A stretch of 33,797 nt of DNA from an uncultured Woeseiaceae bacterium. Lineage in GTDB: Bacteria > Pseudomonadota > Gammaproteobacteria > Steroidobacterales > Woeseiaceae. The stretch lies in assembly GCA_945788625.1 (NCBI GenBank), contig CALZMQ010000045.1, positions 1-33,797 of the forward strand. The letters run 5' to 3'. Every line of letters starts with the position of its first letter. The first letter of the stretch is position 1. This document shows, one piece after another, positions 6,019 through 13,568 of this stretch. A model generated the notes under the pieces. That model had not been told where the DNA came from, ran no database searches, and saw nothing but the letters and a program-made list of their open reading frames with translations. Made by a program: the position numbers and the translations under genes.

Positions 6019-8397
6019 ATGAAGATTGTAGAATCCTGGCTGCGTGAATGGGTCGACCCCGAGCTGGAAACAGAGGCGCTGGGGCACCAGCTGACCATGC
6101 TCGGCCACGAGGTGGACGGCATCGAAGTCGAAGGCGAGGGTATCGCCGATGTGATCGTTGCCGAGGTTGTCGACGTAGCCCGGCACCCGGACGCCGACCG
6201 CTTGAGTGTCTGCAAGGTGTCGGACGGAGGCGGCGAGCTCATTGACGTGGTTTGTGGCGCTCCGAACGTTGCCAAAGGCATGAAAAGTCCGCTGGCGAAA
6301 CCGGGCGTACGCCTGCCGAACGGCCTGAAGTTGCGAAAGGCCAAGATCCGCGGCGTGGTCTCGAACGGCATGCTGTGTTCCGCTATCGAACTCGGGCTCG
6401 GTGACGAGTCGGACGGCATCATCTCCCTGCCGACCGATGCGACTGTCGGATCGGCCCTCGTCGATTTCCTCGCGCTGCCGGATGCCGTCTTCGACCTCGA
6501 CCTGACCCCGAATCGCGGCGATTGTTTCAGCGTGCTCGGTATAGCGCGCGACCTGGCGGCGATGACGGGAGCGCCGCTCAAGGACACGCAGGTCCAGCCT
6601 GCCCCGACCGCGATCGAGGATACACATCCGGTCGAACTCATCGAGCCGGATGGTTGCCCGCGCTTCGCAGGGCGAGTCATACGCGGCATAGACCCGGGTG
6701 CAAAATCCCCGATCTGGATGACCGAGCGGCTGCGCCGCGCCGGCTTGCGCGCCATTTCGCCGATCGTCGATATCACGAATTACGTCATGCTGGAACTTGG
6801 CCAGCCGCTGCACGCCTATGATCAGGCCCTTTTGCAGGGACCGATCCGGCCAAGGCTGGCAAAACCGGGCGAGAAGGTCACATTGCTCGACGAAAAAGAC
6901 GTCGAACTCAATGACGACACGCTAATTATCACGGACGACCGCGGGCCGATCGGCATCGCCGGCATGATGGGCGGCCTCAGTACCGCGGTATCGGACAATA
7001 CGACCGACGTGTTCTTCGAGGCGGCATTCTGGCCTCCCGATTTCATGGCGGGTCGTGCTCGGGCCTATGGCATGCATACCGACGCGTCGTTGCGTTTCGA
7101 GCGTGGCGTCGATCCGGAAGGACAGGGTCGTGCTGTCGAACGAGCTACCGAATTGCTGCTCGACTTCGCAGGCGGAAAAGCCGGACCGTTGGTTGTCACT
7201 TCGGCCGACGAATTCCTGCCGAAGCGAAACGTGATTTCGTTGCGCAAGTCGCACGTTACGCGCCTGCTCGGTGTTGAAATTGACGATCACGAAATTGGCG
7301 CAATTCTCCAGGGACTCGAAGTCACCATCGAACCGGTCGCCGGCGGCTGGAATGTAACGCCGCCGAGTCATCGTTTCGATATCGAGATCGAGGCCGATCT
7401 CATTGAAGAGGTGGCTCGAATTCACGGCTACGATTCGATTCCGGAAACAACCGCTTTCGCGCAAGCGCCGCTCGAGACGGTTACCGAAACTCGGATCGAC
7501 TTCGAGCAGGCCGCCGCGACTCTGATCGCACGCGACTACCAGGAAGTTGTGACCTACAGCTTCATCGATGCGGAATCGAACACCACATTCACGGGTATCG
7601 AATCGGAGCTCGTGCTCAGCAATCCGATTTCCTCCGAAATGTCCGTCATGCGCGCGTCACTGTGGCCAGGCATGGTCGCGGCAGCCGCGGCGAACGCCGC
7701 GCGCCAGCAGGATCGCGTGCGCATTTTCGAAGCCAGCAAGTCCTTCCATGGTTCGCTCGGCGAGCACACGGAAGTGGAGAGAATCGCCGGTCTCGTCACC
7801 GGCCCGGTGGTGCCGGACCAGTGGGCAAGCAAGCCGCAAAATGCTGATTTCTTTGACATAAAAGCAGACGTCGAAGCGTTGCTGTTGCTCGCCGCCGAAG
7901 CCTCTGAACTGAGTTTTTCAGCCACCACGCACCCCGCATTGCAGTCCGGCCAGGCCGCCGAGATTCGTCGTGGCGAAGCTGTCATTGGCGTGCTCGGCAA
8001 GTTGCACCCAAGCCTTGCCAAGCGCTACGACCTGAAGCGCGACGTTTACGTTTTCGAAATAGACGCGGAAAAAGCGCTGGCATCGCGCGCGCCGAGTGCG
8101 GCTCCTATTTCGAAGTTCCCGGCGATTCGTCGTGATATTGCCGTCATCGTGAATGACTCTGTATCCGCCGACGAACTGCTCACTGCGGTCGCGTCCAGCG
8201 CACCCGAGCTGATTCGGGATGTCAGGATTTTTGACATATACAGGGGTGCAGGTATAGAAGCTGGGCGAAAAAGCGTCGCAATAAGCTTGATTTTACAGGA
8301 AACATCGCGCACCCTTACTGACGACGATGCGGACGCCGCCATGGCTGCGGCAGTTAGCAAGTTAGCAGACAAATTCGCCGCCGAACTAAGAGACTAA
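6019..8397 (+). CDS. pheT: Phenylalanyl-tRNA synthetase beta subunit
   Basis: This 792-residue partner of PheS provides tRNA binding and editing. Seen in order: an N-terminal EMAP-like tRNA-binding domain (about 39-148, with HPDADRLSVCKV and GVVSNGMLCS), the B3/B4 editing domain with SPIVDITNYVMLELGQPLHA, the B5 domain (RIHGYDSIPET region), a catalytic-like core, and a C-terminal ferredoxin-fold anticodon-binding domain beginning near SKFPAIRRDIAV. The start is the ATG 5 nt after the pheS stop. Near 8220-8310 the codons become AT-rich (ATA, TTA, AGG) compared with the rest of the gene. Confidence 0.97.
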   Translation: MKIVESWLREWVDPELETEALGHQLTMLGHEVDGIEVEGEGIADVIVAEVVDVARHPDADRLSVCKVSDGGGELIDVVCGAPNVAKGMKSPLAKPGVRLPNGLKLRKAKIRGVVSNGMLCSAIELGLGDESDGIISLPTDATVGSALVDFLALPDAVFDLDLTPNRGDCFSVLGIARDLAAMTGAPLKDTQVQPAPTAIEDTHPVELIEPDGCPRFAGRVIRGIDPGAKSPIWMTERLRRAGLRAISPIVDITNYVMLELGQPLHAYDQALLQGPIRPRLAKPGEKVTLLDEKDVELNDDTLIITDDRGPIGIAGMMGGLSTAVSDNTTDVFFEAAFWPPDFMAGRARAYGMHTDASLRFERGVDPEGQGRAVERATELLLDFAGGKAGPLVVTSADEFLPKRNVISLRKSHVTRLLGVEIDDHEIGAILQGLEVTIEPVAGGWNVTPPSHRFDIEIEADLIEEVARIHGYDSIPETTAFAQAPLETVTETRIDFEQAAATLIARDYQEVVTYSFIDAESNTTFTGIESELVLSNPISSEMSVMRASLWPGMVAAAAANAARQQDRVRIFEASKSFHGSLGEHTEVERIAGLVTGPVVPDQWASKPQNADFFDIKADVEALLLLAAEASELSFSATTHPALQSGQAAEIRRGEAVIGVLGKLHPSLAKRYDLKRDVYVFEIDAEKALASRAPSAAPISKFPAIRRDIAVIVNDSVSADELLTAVASSAPELIRDVRIFDIYRGAGIEAGRKSVAISLILQETSRTLTDDDADAAMAAAVSKLADKFAAELRD

Positions 8398-8402
8398 TCC
8401 CG

Positions 8403-8702
8403 ATGGCACTGACAAAAGCAGAGATGGCGGAGTCGTTGTTCAACGAGTTGGGACTTAACAAGAGAGAAGCACGCGAACTTGTCGATATGTATTTTGAGGA
8501 ACTGCGTGCGTCACTTGCAGTTGGGGAACAGGTGAAGCTTTCCGGATTCGGAAACTTTGACCTTCGGGATAAAAAAGAACGTCCAGGCAGAAATCCGAAA
8601 ACCGGACAGGAAATTCCGATCAGCGCGCGTCGCGTCGTGACCTTCCGGCCAGGACAAAAACTAAAGGCCCGAGTGGAAGCATATGCTGGAACCGGGGAAT
8701 AA
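8403..8702 (+). CDS. ihfA: Integration host factor alpha subunit
   Basis: This 99-residue DNA-bending protein of the HU/IHF family forms a heterodimer with IhfB and acts in transcription, replication and recombination. It shows the N-terminal MALTKAEMAESLFNELGLNKREAREL helices in alpha-subunit form, the GFGNFDLRDKKERPGRNPKTG beta-arm whose tip proline inserts into DNA, and the C-terminal TFRPGQKLKARVE. It lies 5 nt after pheT, the conserved gammaproteobacterial position, and overlaps the next gene by 20 bp. Confidence 0.96.
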   Translation: MALTKAEMAESLFNELGLNKREARELVDMYFEELRASLAVGEQVKLSGFGNFDLRDKKERPGRNPKTGQEIPISARRVVTFRPGQKLKARVEAYAGTGE

Positions 8703-9039
8703 CGACGAACTTCCTCCCATACCTGGTAAGCGCTATTTCACGATAGGTGAGGTGAGCGACTTGTGCGCTGTCAAGCCGCACGTCCTCAGGTACTGGGAAC
8801 AGGAATTCCCACAACTCAAGCCGGTCAAACGACGCGGCAATCGCCGCTATTATCAGCGTCAGGATGTCTTGATCATCCGCCAGATCAGGAGCCTTCTGTA
8901 TGACGAAGGATTCACGATCGGTGGTGCGAGACAGCGGCTTACCGGCGACGATGCGAAATCGGACGTGACCCAAAGTCAGCAGATTATCAAGCAGATACGT
9001 ATGGAACTTGAACAAGTTCTTAAGATCTTGCGCCGCTGA
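8683..9039 (+). CDS. MerR-family transcriptional regulator
   Basis: The 118-residue protein has a MerR winged helix-turn-helix at about 18-86 (YFTIGEVSDLCAVKPHVLRYWEQEF, then GNRRYYQRQDV). A short C-terminal helix (about 95-118) replaces a ligand-binding domain. No cysteine cluster for metal sensing is visible. A MerR-like gene directly behind ihfA is a recurrent arrangement in gammaproteobacteria, but I know of no established target. The ATG lies inside the 3' end of ihfA (20-bp overlap) with GGAAG ahead of it, so translation is probably coupled. Confidence 0.85.
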   Translation: MLEPGNNDELPPIPGKRYFTIGEVSDLCAVKPHVLRYWEQEFPQLKPVKRRGNRRYYQRQDVLIIRQIRSLLYDEGFTIGGARQRLTGDDAKSDVTQSQQIIKQIRMELEQVLKILRR

Positions 9040-9120
9040 ATTCTTAACTTCCCTAAACTCACAGCGACAAGTATCATTGCCGCCCTGTAGGAGCGCCTGA
9101 CAGGCGCGACAACAGACGGT

Positions 9121-9197
9121 CGGGGCGTAGCGCAGCCTGGTAGCGCACCACAATGGGGTTGTGGGGGTCGGGAGTTCGAATCTCCCCGCCCCGACCA
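9121..9197 (+). tRNA. tRNA-Pro (anticodon GGG)
   Basis: Acceptor stem CGGGGCG/CGCCCCG, D arm AGCGCAGCCTGGTAGCGC typical of tRNA-Pro, anticodon loop ATGGGGT (GGG, decoding CCC/CCU), T arm GGAGTTCGAATCTCC and an encoded CCA. Upstream, TATCAT (9072-9077) resembles a -10 with a weak -35 (TTCCCT) 17 bp before it, and GCGCCT/AGGCGC (9093-9107) forms a leader hairpin. An intrinsic terminator follows directly. The last 18 bp recur 139 bp downstream. Confidence 0.97.
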
Positions 9198-9243
9198 ACT
9201 AATAAAAAAGGCCGCTCTCACTATTAGGGAGCGGCTTTTTTAT
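9180..9243 (+). repeat. Direct repeat copy 1: tRNA-Pro 3' end plus terminator
   Basis: This stretch comprises the last 18 bp of tRNA-Pro, the spacer and the terminator. It is repeated at 9319-9383 with two substitutions, both in the terminator loop region, and one extra T in the T-run. Confidence 0.95.
9204..9241 (+). terminator. Intrinsic terminator of tRNA-Pro
   Basis: GCCGCTCTC (9211-9219) pairs with GGGAGCGGC (9227-9235) around a short loop. Six T follow and six A precede, so the hairpin could also act in reverse. It ends the ihfA/MerR/tRNA-Pro transcripts. Confidence 0.93.
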
Positions 9244-9283
9244 GTTGGGAGGGAACCGGAACGACGAGAAGAGTTCGCACCGA

Positions 9284-9300
9284 GGTCGACGCAGTCGACC
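9284..9300. repeat. Perfect 7-bp inverted repeat between the two tRNA-Pro-end copies
   Basis: GGTCGAC (9284-9290) and GTCGACC (9294-9300) are separated by GCA. The surrounding 75-bp spacer (9244-9318) has no coding signal. It could be a small hairpin or a recombination scar; there is no evidence of function. Confidence 0.5.
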
Positions 9301-9318
9301 GACAGGCGCGCAGCGCCC

Positions 9319-9383
9319 ATCTCCCCGCCCCGACCAACTAATAAAAAAGGCCGCTCTCACAATTGGGGAGCGGCTTTTTTTAT
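9319..9383 (+). repeat. Direct repeat copy 2: orphan tRNA-Pro 3' end plus terminator
   Basis: This copy begins with the same 18 bp that end tRNA-Pro (to the CCA) but has no tRNA body upstream. It continues through an almost identical terminator. It is either a tandem tRNA-gene remnant or an attachment-site-like duplication. Confidence 0.95.
9343..9381. terminator. Bidirectional intrinsic terminator
   Basis: GCCGCTCTC and GGGAGCGGC form a 9-bp stem (one G-T pair) flanked by A-rich and T-rich runs, so it works on either strand. On the minus strand it lies just after the EncFtn-like gene stop (9394) and probably ends that transcript. Confidence 0.85.
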
Positions 9384-9393
9384 AACAACCGTT

Positions 9394-9681
9394 CTAATCG
9401 TGGGCAATTGTTTTTTCGGTAAAGAGAAAGTCCTTCAGCTCTTTATCGAAGGTCGGGTCACGACGACGAATCCACTCGAGCACCATGGCGGCATGTTCTT
9501 TTTCTTCGTCCCTGTTGTGGGCGAGGATCGCCTTCAACTCATCGTCTTTGCAGGCATCCACTCGCTGGTTGTACCAATCTACAGCCTCGAGTTCCTCCAT
9601 CAACGAGGTAATCGCACGATGCATGTCCCGGGTTTCGTCGCTGAGTTCGCCGATCGGCTCGTGGTAACCCTCGTTAGCCAT
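9394..9681 (-). CDS. Encapsulin-associated ferritin-like protein (EncFtn family), orphan
   Basis: The 95-residue protein closely resembles the EncFtn mini-ferritin of Rhodospirillum rubrum, which forms a decameric ferroxidase delivering iron to an encapsulin shell. Conserved features include MEELEAVDWYNQRVDA (28-43) and AHNRDEEKEHAAMVLEWIRR (54-73). The residues equivalent to the ferroxidase-centre Glu/Glu/His are E30, E60 and H63, with W36 and Y37 also kept. The protein ends soon after FLFTEK, so the C-terminal cargo-loading extension of encapsulated members is absent, and no encapsulin lies in the window. It is 64 bp downstream of a cyclase-like gene on the same strand and has a GAGGA ribosome site. 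Iron oxidation or storage outside a shell, or in a shell encoded elsewhere, are both possible. Confidence 0.88.
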   Translation of the reverse strand: MANEGYHEPIGELSDETRDMHRAITSLMEELEAVDWYNQRVDACKDDELKAILAHNRDEEKEHAAMVLEWIRRRDPTFDKELKDFLFTEKTIAHD

Positions 9682-9745
9682 TCACAATTCCTCGATGTCG
9701 GTGCTGAATGATTTTGATTTGCCGCAAGCAGCTGGAGTAAGAAAC

Positions 9746-11071
9746 CTATACGGGATTGATCATGGGCAGTTTCCGGTCCTGGATGCCGAGCAGGATGGGC
9801 TTGGCGGTTTCCCTGTAGATGTTGACCTTCGCGTTGAAGGCAACGCGAGACAAGCCGTGTTTGTCCTTGATCGTCAGGCGCCGGATATTGAATTGGCCAC
9901 CACCCATGTTTTCGCCCGTGAGGTAACACTTGATGGCCGTCACACGCTCGCCGGACAACTCCATGCCGCTGAGCTGCGACAGGTTGCCCTGGGCGCGCTG
10001 CAGAAACGTCACGGCATCGATGTTCGGATCGATGAAATTCTCGTCATCGAGGTCCTCCTGCTTGATGTCGGCCATGAAGTCGCCGACGAGAATCTGCCCC
10101 GGCAACGCCGCTTCGATCATGCGCGCGAGTTCGATGGTCACATCGCCGACGATGAAATCCTGCATGGTCGGGTTGAGGCCTTCCGCTTGATGAAATTCAT
10201 AGCAGCTGCCGACGTGGAAGCAGGCGCGCAGACGCGGCACGGCTTTCGATGCGGACTTGCTCCGTGCAATTGCGTTGTCTGCGAGCACGATGTGCATCAG
10301 GTGATAGAGATTGACGCTGGCTTCCAGACCGTAGTCGCGGTTCCAGATGTAGAACCCGTCGCCACTCGAGGAGCGTGCGAAATTGAGGTCGACATCCTGC
10401 TCGAGCATCTTCGCGTGCGCGGAATTGAGTGAATAGGAAAGGCTGTTGAGCTGCGTCATCTGCTCGAACGGGGTGAGCAGGCCGAAGCCGACGATGTCGA
10501 ACAAGGTAACGGCGCGACTGGCAACGTAGTTGATGCCGTAACGCCGTATCATTTTCTCGATGATCTGCGTTTCGACGGGCCCGCCGGTCAGCGGTTCGCG
10601 CAGCCTGACCTGGATGGGCTCTACTTCGAGCAACCGAGCCACTTTTTGCATTTGCGATATTGAGAGTTGGCGATCACCGGAAATCAATTCCGTAATGAAT
10701 CGTGGCGAAAGGCGCGGTGGCAGGTCGTTGTCGCGTGGCGACGTGTACTCTGCAATGGCGTAGTGGGGCACCACGAGAATCAATACACCGTCATCCAGCG
10801 GCGACCAGCTGAGGATGTTGTTCTGTCCCAACGCCCACTGGCTGTGCAGGCACTTTTCGAGATGCACGAGATTGCTGCGCTGCCGCAAGCCCATCTGCTG
10901 GGCGAGCCCCGCCAATTGGTCCAGGTACGGCGAATAGTCGGCTATTCGTCGAATCCCGGATTGCGACAAATCTTCTAATTCCATTCCAATGCCCGCAGCT
11001 ACTTTCGCGAACGTGTATTCTCTGCCACAGTTCGCACAGCCCAACCTAATCAACTCTCGTATATAGCGCAA
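9746..11071 (-). CDS. Class III nucleotide cyclase-like protein
   Basis: The 441-residue protein starts at TTG, the first start codon after an in-frame stop. The N-terminus has a single CANC pair (12-15), then about 150 residues I do not recognise. A class III adenylate/guanylate cyclase homology domain covers roughly 186-335: AVTLFDIVGFG (metal-binding Asp D192), SSSGDGFYIW (second metal Asp D238), and VGDVTIELARMIEAALPGQI matching the C-terminal core. Both metal aspartates and the Arg (R317) are present, but the usual catalytic Asn four residues before that Arg is Ile here, so activity may be altered or lost. A C-terminal segment of about 100 residues is unassigned. It is probably cotranscribed with the EncFtn-like gene and diverges from the dehydratase gene. 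Confidence 0.72.
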   Translation of the reverse strand: MRYIRELIRLGCANCGREYTFAKVAAGIGMELEDLSQSGIRRIADYSPYLDQLAGLAQQMGLRQRSNLVHLEKCLHSQWALGQNNILSWSPLDDGVLILVVPHYAIAEYTSPRDNDLPPRLSPRFITELISGDRQLSISQMQKVARLLEVEPIQVRLREPLTGGPVETQIIEKMIRRYGINYVASRAVTLFDIVGFGLLTPFEQMTQLNSLSYSLNSAHAKMLEQDVDLNFARSSSGDGFYIWNRDYGLEASVNLYHLMHIVLADNAIARSKSASKAVPRLRACFHVGSCYEFHQAEGLNPTMQDFIVGDVTIELARMIEAALPGQILVGDFMADIKQEDLDDENFIDPNIDAVTFLQRAQGNLSQLSGMELSGERVTAIKCYLTGENMGGGQFNIRRLTIKDKHGLSRVAFNAKVNIYRETAKPILLGIQDRKLPMINPV

Positions 11072-11151
11072 GTATTATCAATCGGTTGCCGACATGGTCT
11101 CGAAACACCACGAACGGCCCTTCACCCATAAGCAACGGTTTTACATAACAA

Positions 11152-12138
11152 ATGACTGCAGCAGGACCGGATATCGAGGAAGTTCGCGGGTTGCGGGACC
11201 GTCTCGGCGAAGAAATAGTATTTACGCCCGTCATTCGATGCGCCGCGATCGAGGCGGCAATCGGGGGCGAGACGCGCGTGTATGCCAAGCTGGAGTTTCT
11301 GCAGCGCACGGGTACCTTCAAAGCGCGCGGTGCTCTGGCAACGCTGCATGGGCTGTCCCCCGATCGGCAGGCGGCAGGTGTGACGGCGGTCAGCGCGGGC
11401 AACCACGCCATTGCAACCGCCTATGCGGCACAGGCGGTTGGTACGACAGCCAAGGTCGTGATGGTCAGGACCGCCAATCCTTCTCGTATCGAAGCTTGCC
11501 GGTCCTTTGGCGCCGAGGTCGTGCTTGCGGACGACGTGCACGAGGCTTTCGATGTAGCCGAGAAAATCCAGAATGAAGAAGGCCGCTATTTCGTGCACCC
11601 GTTCGAGGGTCCCGCCGTCGCAACGGGTACCGGAACAGTCGGTCTGGAGATCTGCGAACAATGCGACGATTTCGACGCGGTGATCGTTCCGGTCGGAGGC
11701 GGCGGACTGATAGGCGGCATGGCGAACGCAATCAAGCGATTGCGACCCGGCTGCGAGGTGATCGGTGTCGAACCGGAAGGCGCGGATACCATGCACCGCA
11801 GCCTCGCGAGCGGCGAACCGCAGAGAATCGACAAGGTCAGGACCATCGCCGATAGCCTGGGTGCGCCTTTTGCGCTGCCATACTCTTTCGGTCTTTGCCA
11901 GTTGCACGTCGATCGGCTGGCAATGGTCGACGACATGCAACTTCGTCGCACGATGGGATTCCTGTTCAGCGCCATGAAAATTGCCGTCGAGCCGGCTTGC
12001 GCGGCGAGCACTGCGGCGTTGATGGGTCCATTGCGTGACGAGTTGGCCGGTAAGACTGTCGTACTCGTAATGTGCGGGAGTAACATAGATTGGGCCACGT
12101 TCGAGGAACAGGCGATTTTCGATGAGAGCGTTGCTTGA
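11152..12138 (+). CDS. Threonine dehydratase/serine racemase-family PLP enzyme
   Basis: The 328-residue fold-type II PLP enzyme has the Schiff-base lysine K57 in TGTFKARGA, the substrate loop SAGNHA (81-86), and the phosphate-binding glycine loop GGGGLIGG (182-189). It lacks the C-terminal ACT regulatory domain of biosynthetic IlvA (about 500 residues) and so resembles catabolic TdcB or serine/hydroxyaspartate lyases. It converts threonine to 2-oxobutyrate, or serine to pyruvate or D-serine; sequence does not decide. With ilvD nearby it could feed isoleucine synthesis. No Shine-Dalgarno is visible before the ATG; a TTCACC-N17-CATAAC pair would place transcription start almost at the ATG. It overlaps the next gene by 17 bp. 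Confidence 0.85.
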   Translation: MTAAGPDIEEVRGLRDRLGEEIVFTPVIRCAAIEAAIGGETRVYAKLEFLQRTGTFKARGALATLHGLSPDRQAAGVTAVSAGNHAIATAYAAQAVGTTAKVVMVRTANPSRIEACRSFGAEVVLADDVHEAFDVAEKIQNEEGRYFVHPFEGPAVATGTGTVGLEICEQCDDFDAVIVPVGGGGLIGGMANAIKRLRPGCEVIGVEPEGADTMHRSLASGEPQRIDKVRTIADSLGAPFALPYSFGLCQLHVDRLAMVDDMQLRRTMGFLFSAMKIAVEPACAASTAALMGPLRDELAGKTVVLVMCGSNIDWATFEEQAIFDESVA

Positions 12139-13516
12139 TCAGCTAAAGGCGATCGTGGGTCCGGCAGGATGGACGTCTGACCCGATCGCTCTGCAGCCGA
12201 ACCTGACAGAATGGCGCGGCGTTGTGACGGGAAAAACGCCGCTGATGGTGGCTCCGGCGAGTACTGACGAGGTGTCCCGGGTTGTCCGGGCGTGTGCCGA
12301 TGCTCATGTGGCAATCGTACCGCAGGGCGGCAACACCGGTATGTGTGCCGGTGCCGTGCCGGACGATTCGGGCACGCAGGTGTTGTTGTCGCTCGGCCGG
12401 CTGAATCGCATCAGGGAGGTCGATGCCGCCAACTACTCGATGGTGGTTGAGGCGGGCTGTGTCCTCGCGAACGTGCAGGAAGCGGCCAGGGCCGTGAATC
12501 GCTATTTTCCACTCAGCCTCGGCGCCGAAGGCAGCTGCCAGATCGGCGGCAACCTCGCAACCAATGCCGGCGGCGTCAACGTGATTCGCTACGGAACTGC
12601 GCGCGCTCTCGCACTGGGGCTGGAGGTGGTACTCGCCGACGGTTCCGTCCTCGACGGCTTGCGTTCGCTGCGAAAAGACACTGCCGGTTACGACCTGAAA
12701 CAGGTGTTCATCGGCAGCGAAGGTACCCTGGGAATCATCACCGCGGCCGTGTTGCGCCTGTTTCCAGAGCCGGGTGAGACCTCGACCGCATTCATTGCCA
12801 TTGGCGATAGTGGCGACGCCGTGCGACTCCTTTCGCATCTGCGTGGCGCCCACGCCAACACGATCGAGGCGTTCGAGTTGATCTCGGCGCGCGTCATGAG
12901 GCTGGTCGCGGAACATCTGCCCAATGCCAGGCTGCCATTCGAAGCGGACTATCCATGGTACGTGTTGCTCGAAATCGCGACCGGTGGCAATGCGCAAGCG
13001 ATGGAAGATGCACTGGCCGATGCGGCCGAAGCGTCGCTGATCCTGGACGCCGTTATCGCGAAGAATGCGGCAGAGGCCGGCGAACTGTGGGACGTTCGCC
13101 ACTCGATGTCCGAGGCGCAGAGAAGGGCCGGGAAATCGCTCAAACACGACATATCGGTACCCGTCGCCCGTATGCAGGAATTCCTTGCGCGAGGAGACGC
13201 CGTGCTGGCGGAACTGATGCCTGATGCCGGCCTGATCGCCTACGGGCACGTTGGCGACGGCAATCTGCATTACAACGTAACGCTGCCCGGCCACCTGGCG
13301 CCCGCTGAGAGGGAAGCAGCGGGCGCCGCGGTTACCAGCGCGCTCTACGATCTGGCCGCCGGGCTCGGCGGCAGTTTCAGTGCAGAACATGGAGTAGGGG
13401 TGCTGAAAAAGCCGTATCTCGAGAAATACCGCGGAGGGGTGGAATTCCGGCTCATGAAGTGCCTGAAGCAGGCCCTCGACCCCGAAAACATCCTTAATCC
13501 GGGCAAGGTAATCTGA
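12122..13516 (+). CDS. FAD-binding oxidase, GlcD/D-2-hydroxyacid dehydrogenase family
   Basis: The 464-residue flavoprotein has a PCMH-type FAD domain (about 30-215) with VPQGGNTGMCAGAVP and GNLATNAGGVNVIRYG, and a vanillyl-alcohol-oxidase-like C-terminal cap (about 250-462) with HVGDGNLHYNV and the final EHGVGVLKKPYLEKY active-site region. Relatives oxidise D-2-hydroxyglutarate, D-lactate or glycolate; D-2-hydroxyglutarate dehydrogenase is the most likely. In a genome of this kind such an enzyme could reoxidise D-2-hydroxyglutarate made by SerA-type side reactions. The ATG lies 17 bp inside the dehydratase gene, indicating translational coupling. Confidence 0.85.
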   Translation: MRALLDQLKAIVGPAGWTSDPIALQPNLTEWRGVVTGKTPLMVAPASTDEVSRVVRACADAHVAIVPQGGNTGMCAGAVPDDSGTQVLLSLGRLNRIREVDAANYSMVVEAGCVLANVQEAARAVNRYFPLSLGAEGSCQIGGNLATNAGGVNVIRYGTARALALGLEVVLADGSVLDGLRSLRKDTAGYDLKQVFIGSEGTLGIITAAVLRLFPEPGETSTAFIAIGDSGDAVRLLSHLRGAHANTIEAFELISARVMRLVAEHLPNARLPFEADYPWYVLLEIATGGNAQAMEDALADAAEASLILDAVIAKNAAEAGELWDVRHSMSEAQRRAGKSLKHDISVPVARMQEFLARGDAVLAELMPDAGLIAYGHVGDGNLHYNVTLPGHLAPAEREAAGAAVTSALYDLAAGLGGSFSAEHGVGVLKKPYLEKYRGGVEFRLMKCLKQALDPENILNPGKVI

Positions 13517-13568
13517 CGACCAGTTCCGGAATCCGGCTGTATCGAGCCGGTAGACTACTTTGCTACCT

